Notes: generated by a model from the letters alone, not told the origin. Shown: positions 28,410-37,540, counted from the stretch's first letter. The stretch is 64,000 nt of DNA from Ruegeria pomeroyi (GCF_021405525.1 NZ_JAGQAG010000001.1:2108001-2172000), one strand, 5' to 3'. A program made the numbers and translations.

Positions 28410-29627
28410 TCAGGCCTCCTTGGGGCGCAGCATCAGCCAGATCAGCGCGCCGCCCGCCAGGGTCAGGAAGGGCACCATCGCCAGGTTGACAGCGGTCCAA
28501 CCCTCGACCGGCGAACCGCCCGAGCAGTTCATCAGCCCGCCCGAGGCCAGCGAGGCCATGGTGACACCGCCAAAGACCAGGAGGTCGTTCAACCCTTGCA
28601 TCCGGCCGCGCTCATGCGGCTCATGGGCGCCTGCCAGCATGGTGGTGGCGCCGATGAAGCCGAAGTTCCAGCCCAGACCCAAGAGGATCAGCGCGATGAA
28701 GAAGTTGTTGAGATCCACGCCTTGCAGAGCCACCACGCCGGCTGCGGCCAGCACGACCAGACCGGCGGCCACGACCTTCTCCACCCCGAACCGGGCGATC
28801 AGGTGGCCGGTAAAGAAGCTGGGCACATACATGGCCAGCACATGGCTGGTCACCACATCCGCCGCATCACCCTGATCGTAACCGCAGCCCACCACCGCCA
28901 GCGGGGTCGAGGTCATCACCAGGTTCATCAGCGCATAAGAGACCATGGCGCAGATCACCGCTACCGCGATGCGTGGGGTCTTGAGAAGTTCCATCCGGCT
29001 GCGTCCGCGCGGGCTGTCGGCGGCGGGCGGGGTCGGGCGCGGGATGTCGAGGAAAAAGAACAGGAGCGCACCCAGCAAGTTGACCCCAATCACCGCGTAA
29101 TAGGTGCCCAGAAACGGGATGACATAGGCGTCCGAGGTGGCCTTCACCAGTTGCGGCCCGATGATCGCGGCGGCCAGACCGCCGGCCATGACATAAGAGA
29201 TCGCCTTGGGACGGAACGTGTCCGAGGCGGTATCGGCAGCGGCAAAACGATAGAAGCCATGGGCGCTCATATAGACGCCAGTCAGCAGGCTGCCCGCCAG
29301 AAAGACAGGGAAAGACGAAAGGTAAAGCCCATAGGCCCCGACAGCCCCGCCCAGTGCGCCTGCCAGTGCCCCCAGCAGGAACCCGGCGCGGCGTCCCCAT
29401 TTCTGCATGATGGCCGAAATCGGTGTCGCCGACAGCATCGACCCCAGCACAATGAGCGAGATCGGCAGCGTCGCAAGGCAGACATTGCTGGCCAGCGACT
29501 GGCCGGCCAACCCGCCGATGGTAAAGATCATCGGCATCTGCGCGCCCAGAATGGCCTGGGCGGCGACGAGAACGGCGACATTGCGCTTGGCGCGGCTGTC
29601 GTTGGTGTGGTTATCGGCGAGCGTCAT
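28410..29627 (-). CDS. MFS transporter
   Basis: 405 residues with about 12 hydrophobic segments. The MQKWGRRAGFLLGALAG loop between helices 2 and 3 (about residues 72-88) matches the MFS motif A region. Substrate unknown. The start was placed at MTLADNHTN, since the 30 upstream codons of the open frame look non-coding and overlap the regulatory region of the divergent glycosylase gene. Confidence 0.85.
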   Translation of the reverse strand: MTLADNHTNDSRAKRNVAVLVAAQAILGAQMPMIFTIGGLAGQSLASNVCLATLPISLIVLGSMLSATPISAIMQKWGRRAGFLLGALAGALGGAVGAYGLYLSSFPVFLAGSLLTGVYMSAHGFYRFAAADTASDTFRPKAISYVMAGGLAAAIIGPQLVKATSDAYVIPFLGTYYAVIGVNLLGALLFFFLDIPRPTPPAADSPRGRSRMELLKTPRIAVAVICAMVSYALMNLVMTSTPLAVVGCGYDQGDAADVVTSHVLAMYVPSFFTGHLIARFGVEKVVAAGLVVLAAAGVVALQGVDLNNFFIALILLGLGWNFGFIGATTMLAGAHEPHERGRMQGLNDLLVFGGVTMASLASGGLMNCSGGSPVEGWTAVNLAMVPFLTLAGGALIWLMLRPKEA

Positions 29628-29731
29628 GGACGCATGCGTATCGGCGAATGCATTTGGCGGCAAGCCGGTTGAAACCAATTGTGAACAGATTAACCTTTGC
29701 GTGATCTGGAATCGCATCGCTGGGGGATGAA

Positions 29732-30364
29732 ATGACTGTTGGGCGCATCATCGAAACCCCCGATTGCGTGACCGAAGGGGCGGCCTGGCTGGCCGAGACC
29801 TGCCCGCGCATGGCCCATGCGATGACGCTGACCGGGCCTTTGCCCCTGCGCCGGCGGCCGGATGGCTTTGCCGAACTGCTCAGCGCCATAGTCAGCCAGC
29901 AGGTCAGCGTTGCCTCGGCCAATGCGATCTGGGGGCGGATGCGGGCGGCGGGGCTGACCGGCCCGCGCAAGATCCTGTGGGCCAGCGACGACGACCTGCG
30001 CGCCGTGGGGCTGAGCCGACAGAAGATCCGCTATGCCCGCGAGCTTGCCAGGGCACGCATTGATTTCAACGGTTTGCGCACCGCTCCTGATGCGGATGTG
30101 GTTGCCGAGCTGACCCGGGTGCCCGGCATCGGGGTCTGGACGGCCGAGATCTACGCGATGTTCAGCCTGGGCCGCGCCGATGTGTTCGCGCCCGGCGATC
30201 TGGCCCTGCAAGAGGCCGCGCGCGCTCTCTATGATCTGCCCGAGCGCCCCAGTGAACGCGCCCTGCGACAGATGGCGCTGGCCTGGTCACCCTGGCGCTC
30301 GGTTGCGGCGCGCGTGCTCTGGGCCTATTACCGGGTGGCAAAGGACAGGGAAGGGATCAGATGA
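29732..30364 (+). CDS. DNA-3-methyladenine glycosylase (AlkA-like, HhH-GPD)
   Basis: 210 residues. Base-excision repair enzyme removing alkylated bases. Helix-hairpin-helix GPD: LTRVPGIGVWTAEIYAMF near residue 127-144, followed by the catalytic Asp in FAPGDLALQEA near 155. IVSQQVSVASANAIW near 53 is also typical. It lacks the N-terminal domain of E. coli AlkA, like many short alphaproteobacterial versions. The esterase gene starts within its stop region (ATGA). Confidence 0.92.
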   Translation: MTVGRIIETPDCVTEGAAWLAETCPRMAHAMTLTGPLPLRRRPDGFAELLSAIVSQQVSVASANAIWGRMRAAGLTGPRKILWASDDDLRAVGLSRQKIRYARELARARIDFNGLRTAPDADVVAELTRVPGIGVWTAEIYAMFSLGRADVFAPGDLALQEAARALYDLPERPSERALRQMALAWSPWRSVAARVLWAYYRVAKDREGIR

Positions 30365-31026
30365 CACGTGTTCTGAGGGCCGAGCGCAAGGCGCCGGTAT
30401 CGGGCGACACCCGCTCGGCGGTGGTATTCGTGCATGGCTATGGCGCCAATGGGGCCGATCTGTTGGGGCTGGCCGATGTTCTGGGCGAACATCTGCCCGA
30501 CACGCTGTTCGTGGCGCCCGACGCGCCCGAGACCATCCCGGGCATGCCCTTCGGGTTCCAGTGGTTCCCGATTCCCTGGCTGGACGGGTCCTCGGAAGAG
30601 GAGGCGCGGCGCGGGATGGAGGCAGCAGTGACCGATTTCAACGCCTTCCTCGACGCGCTGATGGTGGACGAGGATCTGCTGCCCGAACAGGTGGTGCTGT
30701 TCGGTTTCAGCCAGGGCACGATGATGAGCCTGCATGTCGCGCCAAGGCGCGAGGATCCGGTGGCGGGCGTCGTCGCCTTTTCGGGCCGCCTGCTGGAGCC
30801 GGACCTGTTGCCTGACGAGGTGGTCAGCCGGATGCCGGTGCTGCTGGTGCATGGCGATGCCGATGACGTGGTGCCGCCGCAATCGCTGCCGCAGGCGGCA
30901 GAGGCCTTGCAGGGCGCCGGTTTCAAAGAGGTCTATGCCCATGTGATGAAGGGGACCGGCCACGGCATCGCGCCCGATGGGCTGAGCGTGGCGCTGGCCT
31001 TCATGCGCGACAAGCTGAGCCTCTGA
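30361..31026 (+). CDS. Alpha/beta-hydrolase, phospholipase/carboxylesterase family
   Basis: 221 residues. Serine hydrolase with GFSQG nucleophile elbow near residue 117, Asp in HGDADDVVPP near 165, and His in GTGHGIAPDG near 201. The small size and VVFVHGYGANG start match the YpfH/carboxylesterase-2 family. Natural substrate unknown. Overlaps the glycosylase gene by 4 bp. Converges on the pseudouridine synthase. Confidence 0.88.
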   Translation: MTRVLRAERKAPVSGDTRSAVVFVHGYGANGADLLGLADVLGEHLPDTLFVAPDAPETIPGMPFGFQWFPIPWLDGSSEEEARRGMEAAVTDFNAFLDALMVDEDLLPEQVVLFGFSQGTMMSLHVAPRREDPVAGVVAFSGRLLEPDLLPDEVVSRMPVLLVHGDADDVVPPQSLPQAAEALQGAGFKEVYAHVMKGTGHGIAPDGLSVALAFMRDKLSL

Positions 31027-31045
31027 GGCGTGCTGCGCCGCGCGA

Positions 31046-31642
31046 TCAGCGGCGCGGGCGCCCTTTTGGGGGGGCGGATCGGGCGGCGGGCATCGGCAGG
31101 CTTTGCCATTCGCCCGGCGCCAACCCGTCCAGCGTCCACTCACCGATCCGCGCCCGGATCAGACGCAGGGTCGGGTGGCCGATTGCGGCGGTCATCCTGC
31201 GGACCTGCCGGTTGCGGCCTTCGCGAATGGTCAGCTCGATCCAGCTGTCTGGCACCGATTTGCGCTCTCTGATAGGGGGATTGCGTGGCCAGAGGTTCGC
31301 CGGCTCTGCGATGGCGCGGGCACGAGCAGGTCGGGTCAGCCCATCCTTCAGCTCAACCCCCTCGCTCAGCGCCTTGAGAGCGGCCGCATCTGGAAGGCCT
31401 TCGACCTGCACCCAATAGGTCTTGGCCAGCTTGTGCCTGGGATCGGCGATGCGCGCCTGCAACCGGCCATCGTCGGTCAGCAGCATCAGCCCCTCGCTGT
31501 CGCGATCCAGCCGTCCGGCGGGGTAAACGCCCGGCAGGTCGATATGGTCGGACAGGGTCGCGCGCGGGCTGTCGGCGCTGCCGCGATCGGTGAATTGCGA
31601 CAGCACGTCATAGGGTTTGTTGAAGCGGATGAACCAGGCCAT
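31046..31642 (-). CDS. Pseudouridine synthase, RsuA/RluE family
   Basis: About 198 residues. [11 protein letters not shown] near the N terminus and the catalytic Asp in [14 protein letters not shown] near residue 50. No S4 domain, as in RluE, which modifies 23S rRNA U2457; the exact target cannot be fixed here. [18 protein letters not shown] near 150 is the family's C-terminal motif. Start is MAWFIRF; a TTG four codons upstream is an alternative. Confidence 0.9.
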   Translation of the reverse strand: MAWFIRFNKPYDVLSQFTDRGSADSPRATLSDHIDLPGVYPAGRLDRDSEGLMLLTDDGRLQARIADPRHKLAKTYWVQVEGLPDAAALKALSEGVELKDGLTRPARARAIAEPANLWPRNPPIRERKSVPDSWIELTIREGRNRQVRRMTAAIGHPTLRLIRARIGEWTLDGLAPGEWQSLPMPAARSAPPKGRPRR

Positions 31643-31857
31643 GGGCGTTGCCAATAGCGCGCGCCGCGCGTTGCGGCAAGCCTGTGGATAACCGTCACGA
31701 CCCTGTTACTTGCACAAGCTAGTGCAGTGCCGACATGTAGTGGAAAATCAAGGCTTGCCAGCGACCGGACACGATATATAGTTGGTTCGAAGCCGGGGCG
31801 GGTGCTCCCCGCTCTGGACAGGTCTTACGGCAATCCGGGGCGAGGAGAGAATCCGGG
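31643..31857. other. Divergent intergenic region before HNH gene
   Basis: 215 bp. Contains the palindrome TGCAC-AAGCTA-GTGCA near 31712-31727 and the promoter below. No ORF. Confidence 0.5.
31755..31782 (+). promoter_or_regulatory. Candidate promoter for HNH endonuclease gene
   Basis: TTGCCA (31755-31760), 16 bp, TATAGT (31777-31782), about 75 bp before the start codon. Confidence 0.45.
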
Positions 31858-32442
31858 ATGGATGGCGATTTCAGGACTGATTTTGTGCGCGAACCGGGTG
31901 CGTTGAAACATCACCCGGCGCTGGTGCTCAATGCCGATTACCGCCCGCTCTCCTATTATCCGCTGTCGCTCTGGCCCTGGCAGGAGGCGATCAAGGCGGC
32001 CTGGCTGGACCGGGTCGATATCATCGCCGAATATGACGAGGTGGTGCGCAGCCCCAGCGTGGTGCTCCGAATACCCTCGGTCGTGGTGCTGAAAGACTAT
32101 GTGAAACCTCAGAAGCGCGTGGCCTTCACGCGCTTCAATTTGTTTCTGAGGGACGAATTCCGCTGCCAGTATTGCGGTGGCAAGGGGGATCTGACCTTTG
32201 ACCATGTGGTGCCGCGCGCCGCTGGGGGCGTGACCAGCTGGGAAAACGTGGTCGCCGCCTGCGCGCCCTGCAACCTGCGCAAGGGGTCGAAATCGCTGCG
32301 CCAGGCCAACATGTCGCTGCGCCGCCCGCCGCGCCGCCCGCAGGCCGAGGAATTGCAGAATGTGGGCCGCAAGTTCCCGCCCAACCACCTGCATGAAAGC
32401 TGGATGGATTTCCTCTATTGGGATGCCGAACTGGACGCCTGA
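31858..32442 (+). CDS. HNH endonuclease family protein
   Basis: 194 residues. HNH motif: CQYCGG (near residue 102), DHVVPRAAGG (near 114), and N/C ligands in WENVVAACAPCNLRKG (near 128-143). This type is a near-universal chromosomal gene in alphaproteobacteria rather than a mobile homing enzyme; its role is not known to me. Preceded by GGCGAGGAG. Converges on the YjdM gene with a 14-bp gap. Confidence 0.88.
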   Translation: MDGDFRTDFVREPGALKHHPALVLNADYRPLSYYPLSLWPWQEAIKAAWLDRVDIIAEYDEVVRSPSVVLRIPSVVVLKDYVKPQKRVAFTRFNLFLRDEFRCQYCGGKGDLTFDHVVPRAAGGVTSWENVVAACAPCNLRKGSKSLRQANMSLRRPPRRPQAEELQNVGRKFPPNHLHESWMDFLYWDAELDA

Positions 32443-32456
32443 CCGCTGCCTGAGGT

Positions 32457-32792
32457 TCAGTCGGAGGCTTTCTTCACGAATTGCGATTTCAGCCCCATCG
32501 GGCCGATGCCGGGGATCTTGCAGTCGATATCGTGATCGCCCCCGACCAGGCGGATATTGCGTACCTTGGTGCCCACCTTGACCACGGCCGAGGATCCCTT
32601 GACCTTGAGATCCTTGATCACGGTCACCGTATCGCCATCGGCCAGCAGATTGCCGACACTGTCGCGGATGCCCGCCTCGGCTTCTTCTGTCGCCTGCCAT
32701 TCATGGCCGCATTCGGGGCAGTTCAGCAGCGCATCCACCTGATAGGTGAAGGATGAGGCGCAATCGGGGCAGGGGGGCAGGGTATCGCTCAT
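32457..32792 (-). CDS. yjdM: Zinc-ribbon protein YjdM (PhnA family)
   Basis: 111 residues. N-terminal zinc ribbon (CPDC...CPECGHEW, residues about 8-31), then the conserved PhnA domain ([15 protein letters not shown] near 55). Despite the old name it is not needed for phosphonate use. Start is MSDTLPPCP; the upstream open frame overlaps a repeat and is not coding. Confidence 0.9.
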   Translation of the reverse strand: MSDTLPPCPDCASSFTYQVDALLNCPECGHEWQATEEAEAGIRDSVGNLLADGDTVTVIKDLKVKGSSAVVKVGTKVRNIRLVGGDHDIDCKIPGIGPMGLKSQFVKKASD

Positions 32793-32854
32793 GCCCCCGC
32801 CATACTGATCCGCTCGCCCGCTGGCAAGGCAGCTGTTCGCGCGTGCCGCGCGAT

Positions 32855-32940
32855 GCCTCCGGCGGGGATATTTGCGGCAAGAGGAAAGACAGGGGTCCGT
32901 TCCTTCATTTCGCCGCAAATACTCCGGAGCGCGAGGCAGC
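32855..32940. repeat. Intergenic repeat, type B plus inverted type A
   Basis: Forward GGGATATTTGCGGCAAGAGG near 32864-32885, then on the minus strand GGAGTATTTGCGGCGAAATG near 32928-32907. Read from the ornithine cyclodeaminase gene, which ends at 32954, the order is A then inverted B, the same as at 28301. Confidence 0.75.
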
Positions 32941-32953
32941 GCCTGGCATGCGT

Positions 32954-34018
32954 TTACACCGCCGCAGGCGCCGCCCGTTGCAGCATGCCGAACAGGTCGC
33001 GCGGGTCGTCGGGGTCGGCCAGCAGGTCGAGCGCGTGATAGAGGCCGGTCTCCTGCAGCCGGTCGCGCACATAGCGCAGGGCCGAGAAATCCTCGATGGC
33101 GAAGCCCACGCTGTCAAACAGGGTGATCTGGCGGTCCGAGGTACGGCCGGGCACCTTGCCGGTGATCACCTGCCACATCTCGATCACCGGATGGTCGGGG
33201 GCCAGTTGCTGGATCTCGCCCTCGATCCGGGTCTGCGGCGGGTATTCGACGAAGATGTCCGAGCGGTGCAGGATCGCCTCGGCCAGTTCGGTCTTGCCCG
33301 GGCAGTCGCCGCCGATGGCGTTGATATGCACGCCCGAACCCACCATGTTGTCGGTCAGGATGGTGGCATATTGCTTGTCGGCGGTGCAGGTCGTCAGGAT
33401 CTGCGCGCCTTCGATCGCCTCTTCGGGGCTGGTGCAACTCACCACCTCGATCCCCTGACCAGACAGGTTACGGGCGGCCTTGGCGGTGGCGGCCGGGTCG
33501 GTGTCATATAGACGTACGGATTTCAGGCCGCAGATAGCCTTCATCGCCAGGGTCTGGAACTCAGACTGGGCGCCATTGCCGATCATCGCCATCGTATGCG
33601 CGCCCTTGGGGGCAAGGTACCTGGCCACCAGGGCCGAGGTTGCGGCGGTGCGCAGCGCGGTCAGCAGGGTCATCTCGCTCAGCAGCACCGGATAGCCCGT
33701 TTCGACCGAGGCCAGCAGGCCAAAGGCGGTGACGGTCTGCAACCCTTCCCTGGTGTTCTTGGGGTGGCCGTTCACGTATTTGAAGCCGTAAAGCTCGCCA
33801 TCCGAGGTCGGCATCAACTCGATCACGCCGACCGGCGAGTGACTGGCCACGCGCGGGGTCTTGTCAAAGCTTTCCCAGCGGCGGAAATCGGCCTCGATAT
33901 ATTCGGCGATGCCGCGCATCATCTCTTCGGCACCGATATGGTGCACCAGCTGCATCATGTGATCGACCGAGACGAAGGGCACCAGCGCCTTGTCCGAGGG
34001 GATGGTGGTGGCGGTCAT
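32954..34018 (-). CDS. ocd: Ornithine cyclodeaminase
   Basis: 354 residues. Converts ornithine to proline and ammonia with NAD. Rossmann site [12 protein letters not shown] near residue 145 and the substrate/NAD Asp region [13 protein letters not shown] near 233-245 match [15 protein letters not shown] near 77 carries the substrate-binding Lys. Start MTATTIPSD overlaps the ctlX stop (ATGA). Final gene of an arginase-ctlX-ocd operon that turns arginine into proline. Confidence 0.93.
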   Translation of the reverse strand: MTATTIPSDKALVPFVSVDHMMQLVHHIGAEEMMRGIAEYIEADFRRWESFDKTPRVASHSPVGVIELMPTSDGELYGFKYVNGHPKNTREGLQTVTAFGLLASVETGYPVLLSEMTLLTALRTAATSALVARYLAPKGAHTMAMIGNGAQSEFQTLAMKAICGLKSVRLYDTDPAATAKAARNLSGQGIEVVSCTSPEEAIEGAQILTTCTADKQYATILTDNMVGSGVHINAIGGDCPGKTELAEAILHRSDIFVEYPPQTRIEGEIQQLAPDHPVIEMWQVITGKVPGRTSDRQITLFDSVGFAIEDFSALRYVRDRLQETGLYHALDLLADPDDPRDLFGMLQRAAPAAV

Positions 34019-34944
34019 GCGGCGATCCTTTCCGGGCGGCGTGTCAGGTGGATGCCGGCGATCATGTAGCGAACGGACCCGCCGGCGGTTTCGATGGTGG
34101 GGATGGCAAGCGGCAGCAGTTGTGCCGAGCGTTCGATGACGGCGATCTGATCGGGGGTCAGCGCCCTGTGGGCGCGGGCCGACAGGGCCAGCAGGCGGCG
34201 GTGACCGGTCAGTTCGATGGCGTTTCCGGCAAACTCGCCGATCTGCTCCGGCGTCAGGTCGATGACGGTGCGCCCGTTTTCGGCCAGACGTTCGGCGACG
34301 GTCCGGCGCCGTTCGGGGTCCGGGATCATCGACAGGCAGATCAGCGCATAGTCGGTGCCGATCCCCATCAGCACGTTTGTGTGATAGACCGGGCAGCCCT
34401 GTGCATCCGCCGCATCGAAACAAACGGGTTCATAGTTGAAATGGGCGCAGAAGCGTTCCAGCAGCACCGGGTCGGCCCGGTGCGAGCGGGCGACATAGGC
34501 GATGCGGCCGATATGGTCGAGCACCATGGCGCCGGTGCCTTCGAGCGCCAGGCCGTCCTGTTCCAGCCCGCTGTAGTCGACTACGTCCGAGACGCGATAT
34601 TCGCGTTTCAACAGCTCGATCACGTCCGGGCGGCGTTCGCGGCGTCGGTTCTCTGTATACATCGGATAAAGCGCCACATGGCCGCCGGTATGGGTGGAAA
34701 ACCAGTTGTTGGGAAAGACGCTGTCGGGCGTGTCCTGAGTGCCGGTGTCATCGAACACATGCACCCGGACGCCCGCCGCGCGCAGGGTGGCGACGGCGGC
34801 GTCAAACTCGGCCAGGGCGCGCGGCGCGGTGTCACCCGTGGCGCTGTCGGTCTGGAACGCGTTGTCGGCGCGGGTTTCCGGGTTCGAGCGGAAGGCATGC
34901 GGGCGGATCATCACAGCCGCCATAGGGGCCTGGATCGTGGTCAT
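34015..34944 (-). CDS. ctlX: CtlX/arginine-deiminase-related hydrolase, catalytic Cys replaced
   Basis: 309 residues of the guanidino-group-modifying (GME) superfamily. PDSVFPNNWFSTH near residue 73, LEGTGAMVLDH near 133, and the His in VYHTNVLMG near 187 fit the CtlX-type citrulline/arginine hydrolases. In this superfamily a C-terminal GG-xxx-Cys carries the nucleophile; here the aligned residue is Y293 in GGSVRYMIAG (codon TAC at 34066-34068). The protein may therefore be inactive or use altered chemistry. Flanked by arginase and ornithine cyclodeaminase with ATGA overlaps. Confidence 0.8.
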   Translation of the reverse strand: MTTIQAPMAAVMIRPHAFRSNPETRADNAFQTDSATGDTAPRALAEFDAAVATLRAAGVRVHVFDDTGTQDTPDSVFPNNWFSTHTGGHVALYPMYTENRRRERRPDVIELLKREYRVSDVVDYSGLEQDGLALEGTGAMVLDHIGRIAYVARSHRADPVLLERFCAHFNYEPVCFDAADAQGCPVYHTNVLMGIGTDYALICLSMIPDPERRRTVAERLAENGRTVIDLTPEQIGEFAGNAIELTGHRRLLALSARAHRALTPDQIAVIERSAQLLPLAIPTIETAGGSVRYMIAGIHLTRRPERIAA

Positions 34945-35867
34945 GAAAAGCTCCGCGTCGGGCGGTCGAAGACGCGGCGGCCCAGCGCCGAGGCGGCCAG
35001 ATCGACCATCAGTTGGGCGGTGCGGCCGCGTTCGTCGAGGAAGGGGTTGAGCTCGACCAGATCGAGCGAGGTCATCAGACCGCTGTCGCAGATCATCTCC
35101 ATCACCAGATGGCCCTCGCGAATGGTGGCGCCACCGGGCACGGTGGTGCCGACGGCGGGCGCGATCGACGGGTCGAGAAAGTCAACATCAAGCGAGACAT
35201 GCAGCATGCCGTTCTCCTTGGCCACGGTATCCAGAAAGGCCTGCAGGGGGCGGGCGATTCCGGTCTCGTCGATCTGGCGCATGTCGTGAAAGCGGATCTT
35301 GGTCTGTTGCAGCGCCTCGCGCTCGGCGCGGTCGACCGAGCGCAGGCCGAGGATGCAGATGTTGCGTTGCTTCACCGGGTTGGTGATCACCGGGAAACCG
35401 GCAAAGCCACCGCGCCCGGTCACATAGCCCAGGGGCGTGCCGTGCAGGTTGCCCGAGGCGGAGGTTTCCGGCGTGTGATAGTCGCTATGGGCGTCGAGCC
35501 AGAGCACGAATTGCGGGCGCCCGACGCGGGCGGCGTGGTTGGTCACGCCCGCCACGCTGCCGAGCGCCAGCGCGTGATCGCCGCCCAGAAAGATCGGCAG
35601 CCCGCGCGGCATCGCCTGTTCGGCGGCGCGGATCAGGCGGTTGGTCCAGCCGATGGTGCGGTTGGGTTGATGCAGATGGGTGTCGTTCGGCTCGGGCGCG
35701 TGTTCGGCGGGCGAGAGATTGCCCAGGTCCTCGACGATATGGCCGAGATCGGAGAGCGCCTCGGCCAGGCCGGCAGTACGATAGGAATCGGGGCCCATCA
35801 GGCAGCCGGTGCGGCGCTTGCCGCTGTCGACCGGGGCGCCGATCAAAATGCAGCGTTTGGCAGTCAT
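34941..35867 (-). CDS. rocF: Arginase
   Basis: 308 residues. Hydrolyses arginine to ornithine and urea with a two-Mn centre. Metal motifs: GGDHALALG near residue 95, WLDAHSDYHT near 123, and SLDVDFLDPSIAP near 226. First gene of the arginase-ctlX-ocd operon. The divergent Lrp-type regulator 106 bp away is the likely controller, responding to arginine or ornithine. Confidence 0.95.
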   Translation of the reverse strand: MTAKRCILIGAPVDSGKRRTGCLMGPDSYRTAGLAEALSDLGHIVEDLGNLSPAEHAPEPNDTHLHQPNRTIGWTNRLIRAAEQAMPRGLPIFLGGDHALALGSVAGVTNHAARVGRPQFVLWLDAHSDYHTPETSASGNLHGTPLGYVTGRGGFAGFPVITNPVKQRNICILGLRSVDRAEREALQQTKIRFHDMRQIDETGIARPLQAFLDTVAKENGMLHVSLDVDFLDPSIAPAVGTTVPGGATIREGHLVMEMICDSGLMTSLDLVELNPFLDERGRTAQLMVDLAASALGRRVFDRPTRSFS

Positions 35868-35973
35868 AGGATGCAGTCTCTTTGCGTTTTTGTCAGAGTC
35901 TGATCGAAACGTGTTGAATTCCAGTGGTGATTTTGCTCAGTAGGAAGGGGGATTGTGCAAATCGGAAATCATC
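35868..35973. promoter_or_regulatory. Divergent control region of arginase operon and Lrp gene
   Basis: 106 bp between divergent starts, AT-richer than its surroundings. Likely binding region for the Lrp-type protein. No consensus operator could be picked out by eye. Confidence 0.4.
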
Positions 35974-36399
35974 ATGGACAAAACGGACGAGCGCCTGATT
36001 GCCGCACTCAGACATGACGCGCGGGCGTCGCTGTCGGATCTGGCGCTGCAACTGAACCTGTCGCGCACCACCGTGCGGGCGCGAATCGAGCGGTTGATGC
36101 AGCGTGGCGATATCCTGGGTTTCACGGTCACGTTGAAAGAGGACGTGTTGAACGATCCGGTGCGCGGGCTGATGATGATCGAGATCGAGGGGCGCGGTGC
36201 CGCCCGCATCACGCGGCAGTTGCAGGGGCTGAAACAGGTGCGGGCGATCCACTCGACCAACGGCCGCTGGGACCTGATCGTTGAACTGGGGACCGAGACG
36301 CTGGAAGATCTCGATCACGCATTGGCGCGGATCCGCCTGTTCGAAGGCGTGCAGGCCAGCGAAACCAGCCTGCTGTTGTCGACCAAGAAAGCCACCTGA
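35974..36399 (+). CDS. Lrp/AsnC-family transcriptional regulator
   Basis: 141 residues. N-terminal winged HTH (MDKTDERLIAALRHDARAS onward, about 1-60), then the RAM ligand-binding domain (about 70-140). Start is ATG at 35974; an upstream GTG would add seven residues before the usual MDKTDERL beginning. By position it regulates the arginine-catabolic operon. Followed by a hairpin and a type A repeat. Confidence 0.9.
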   Translation: MDKTDERLIAALRHDARASLSDLALQLNLSRTTVRARIERLMQRGDILGFTVTLKEDVLNDPVRGLMMIEIEGRGAARITRQLQGLKQVRAIHSTNGRWDLIVELGTETLEDLDHALARIRLFEGVQASETSLLLSTKKAT

Positions 36400-36406
36400 A
36401 GGGGGA

Positions 36407-36421
36407 GGGGGCGCTGCCCCC
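36407..36421. terminator. Small GC hairpin after Lrp gene
   Basis: GGGGGC-GCT-GCCCCC, 8 bp after the Lrp-type gene stop and before the type A repeat. No U-run. Confidence 0.4.
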
Positions 36422-36433
36422 GTCGCCCCGGGG

Positions 36434-36467
36434 GCGACTCCCCCGGAGTATTTTCAGCGAAATGAAG
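36434..36467 (+). repeat. Intergenic repeat, type A copy
   Basis: Core GGAGTATTTTCAGCGAAATG at 36445-36464, between convergent Lrp and dsbB genes. Confidence 0.75.
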
Positions 36468-36500
36468 GGGCTGGGCGGGTGCGTCGCCGCGAGAGCGCGG

Positions 36501-36962
36501 TCAGGCCCGCCGGGTCGCGGCCAGCAGCCAGACCAGCGCCAGTCCGAGCGAGACCAGCCCGTTCCAGCCCGCCATCGAGATGCCGAACAGATCCCACGGG
36601 ATCTCGTCGCAGCGCACCAGCGGCGCCTCCATGATTTGCGCCATCAGCTGTTCGGCGCTAAGACCGCCGATCGGGCCGGAGGTGCAGGTTGTGGGACCCT
36701 CCCACCAGCCCTGTTCGACACCCGCGTGATAAAGGCCGATGCCAGCTGTGGTCAGGGCCGCCAAGGCGCCGGCCCAAGGCAGAATGCGCCAGCCGGTTGC
36801 CAGCGTCACCGCCCCGATGAGCGCTGCCGCCCCATGCGGATAGCGTTGCCAGATGCACAGTTTGCAAGGCGCCATGCCGCCCAGATATTGAAATCCCCAG
36901 GCCGCCAGCAGCAGCGCCGCCGAGCCGCCCGCGGCCAGGAGAATCAAACGGTTGCGTGTCAT
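36501..36962 (-). CDS. dsbB: Disulfide bond formation protein DsbB-like
   Basis: 153 residues, four hydrophobic segments. First redox pair C33-x-x-C36 (APCKLCIWQRYPH), second pair in the periplasmic loop: Cys in PTTCTSG and Cys in LVRCDEIPW. Reoxidises DsbA and passes electrons to quinone. The ATG at 36962 adjoins the stop of yqaA, suggesting one transcript. Confidence 0.9.
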   Translation of the reverse strand: MTRNRLILLAAGGSAALLLAAWGFQYLGGMAPCKLCIWQRYPHGAAALIGAVTLATGWRILPWAGALAALTTAGIGLYHAGVEQGWWEGPTTCTSGPIGGLSAEQLMAQIMEAPLVRCDEIPWDLFGISMAGWNGLVSLGLALVWLLAATRRA

Positions 36963-37540
36963 CACAGATACCTCACCAGAAAGAAGCCGCCGATCAGCAG
37001 CGCCATGAAGACGGTCAGCACCAGCCCGAGACGCTTTTCGATGAAATCGCGCACCGGGGCCCCGAATTTCCAAAGCAGCGCGGCGACAAGAAAGAAGCGC
37101 AGCGCCCGTGCCAGGATCGAGGTGGCGATGAAGGTGCCCAGCGGCATGCCCGTCCAGCCCGACATGATGGTGATCACCTTGTAGGGGAAGGGGGTCACAC
37201 CCGCCGTCAGCACCGCCCAGAAGCCGAAATCGTTGAAGCGGGTGTTGAAGGCCTCCATCGCCTCAGCCTTGCCCATCGCCTCGAGGATCGGCGCACCGAT
37301 ACTGTCATAGAAGAAAGCGCCGATGGCATAGCCCAGCAGACCACCCAGCACAGAGGCCACCAGTGCCACCAGCGCGATCAGCCAGGCCCGCGAGGGGCGG
37401 GCGAGAATCATCGGGATCATCAGAAGGTCGGGCGGGATCGGAAAGACCGAGCTTTCCAGAAACGCGACCAGCGCCAGCGCCCAGAGTGCGTGACGGTGAT
37501 CGGCAAGCGCCATGGTCCGGTGATAGAGCGATGTCAGCAT
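36962..37540 (-). CDS. yqaA: YqaA/DedA-family membrane protein
   Basis: 192 residues, about five membrane segments. SNARE-associated/DedA pattern: FLESSVFPIPPDLLMIPM (about residues 28-45, cited as FPIPPD) and GVTPFPYKVITIMSGWTGM (about 114-132, cited as TPFPYK). DedA proteins are linked to lipid flipping and membrane homeostasis. Upstream of dsbB. Confidence 0.88.
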   Translation of the reverse strand: MLTSLYHRTMALADHRHALWALALVAFLESSVFPIPPDLLMIPMILARPSRAWLIALVALVASVLGGLLGYAIGAFFYDSIGAPILEAMGKAEAMEAFNTRFNDFGFWAVLTAGVTPFPYKVITIMSGWTGMPLGTFIATSILARALRFFLVAALLWKFGAPVRDFIEKRLGLVLTVFMALLIGGFFLVRYL

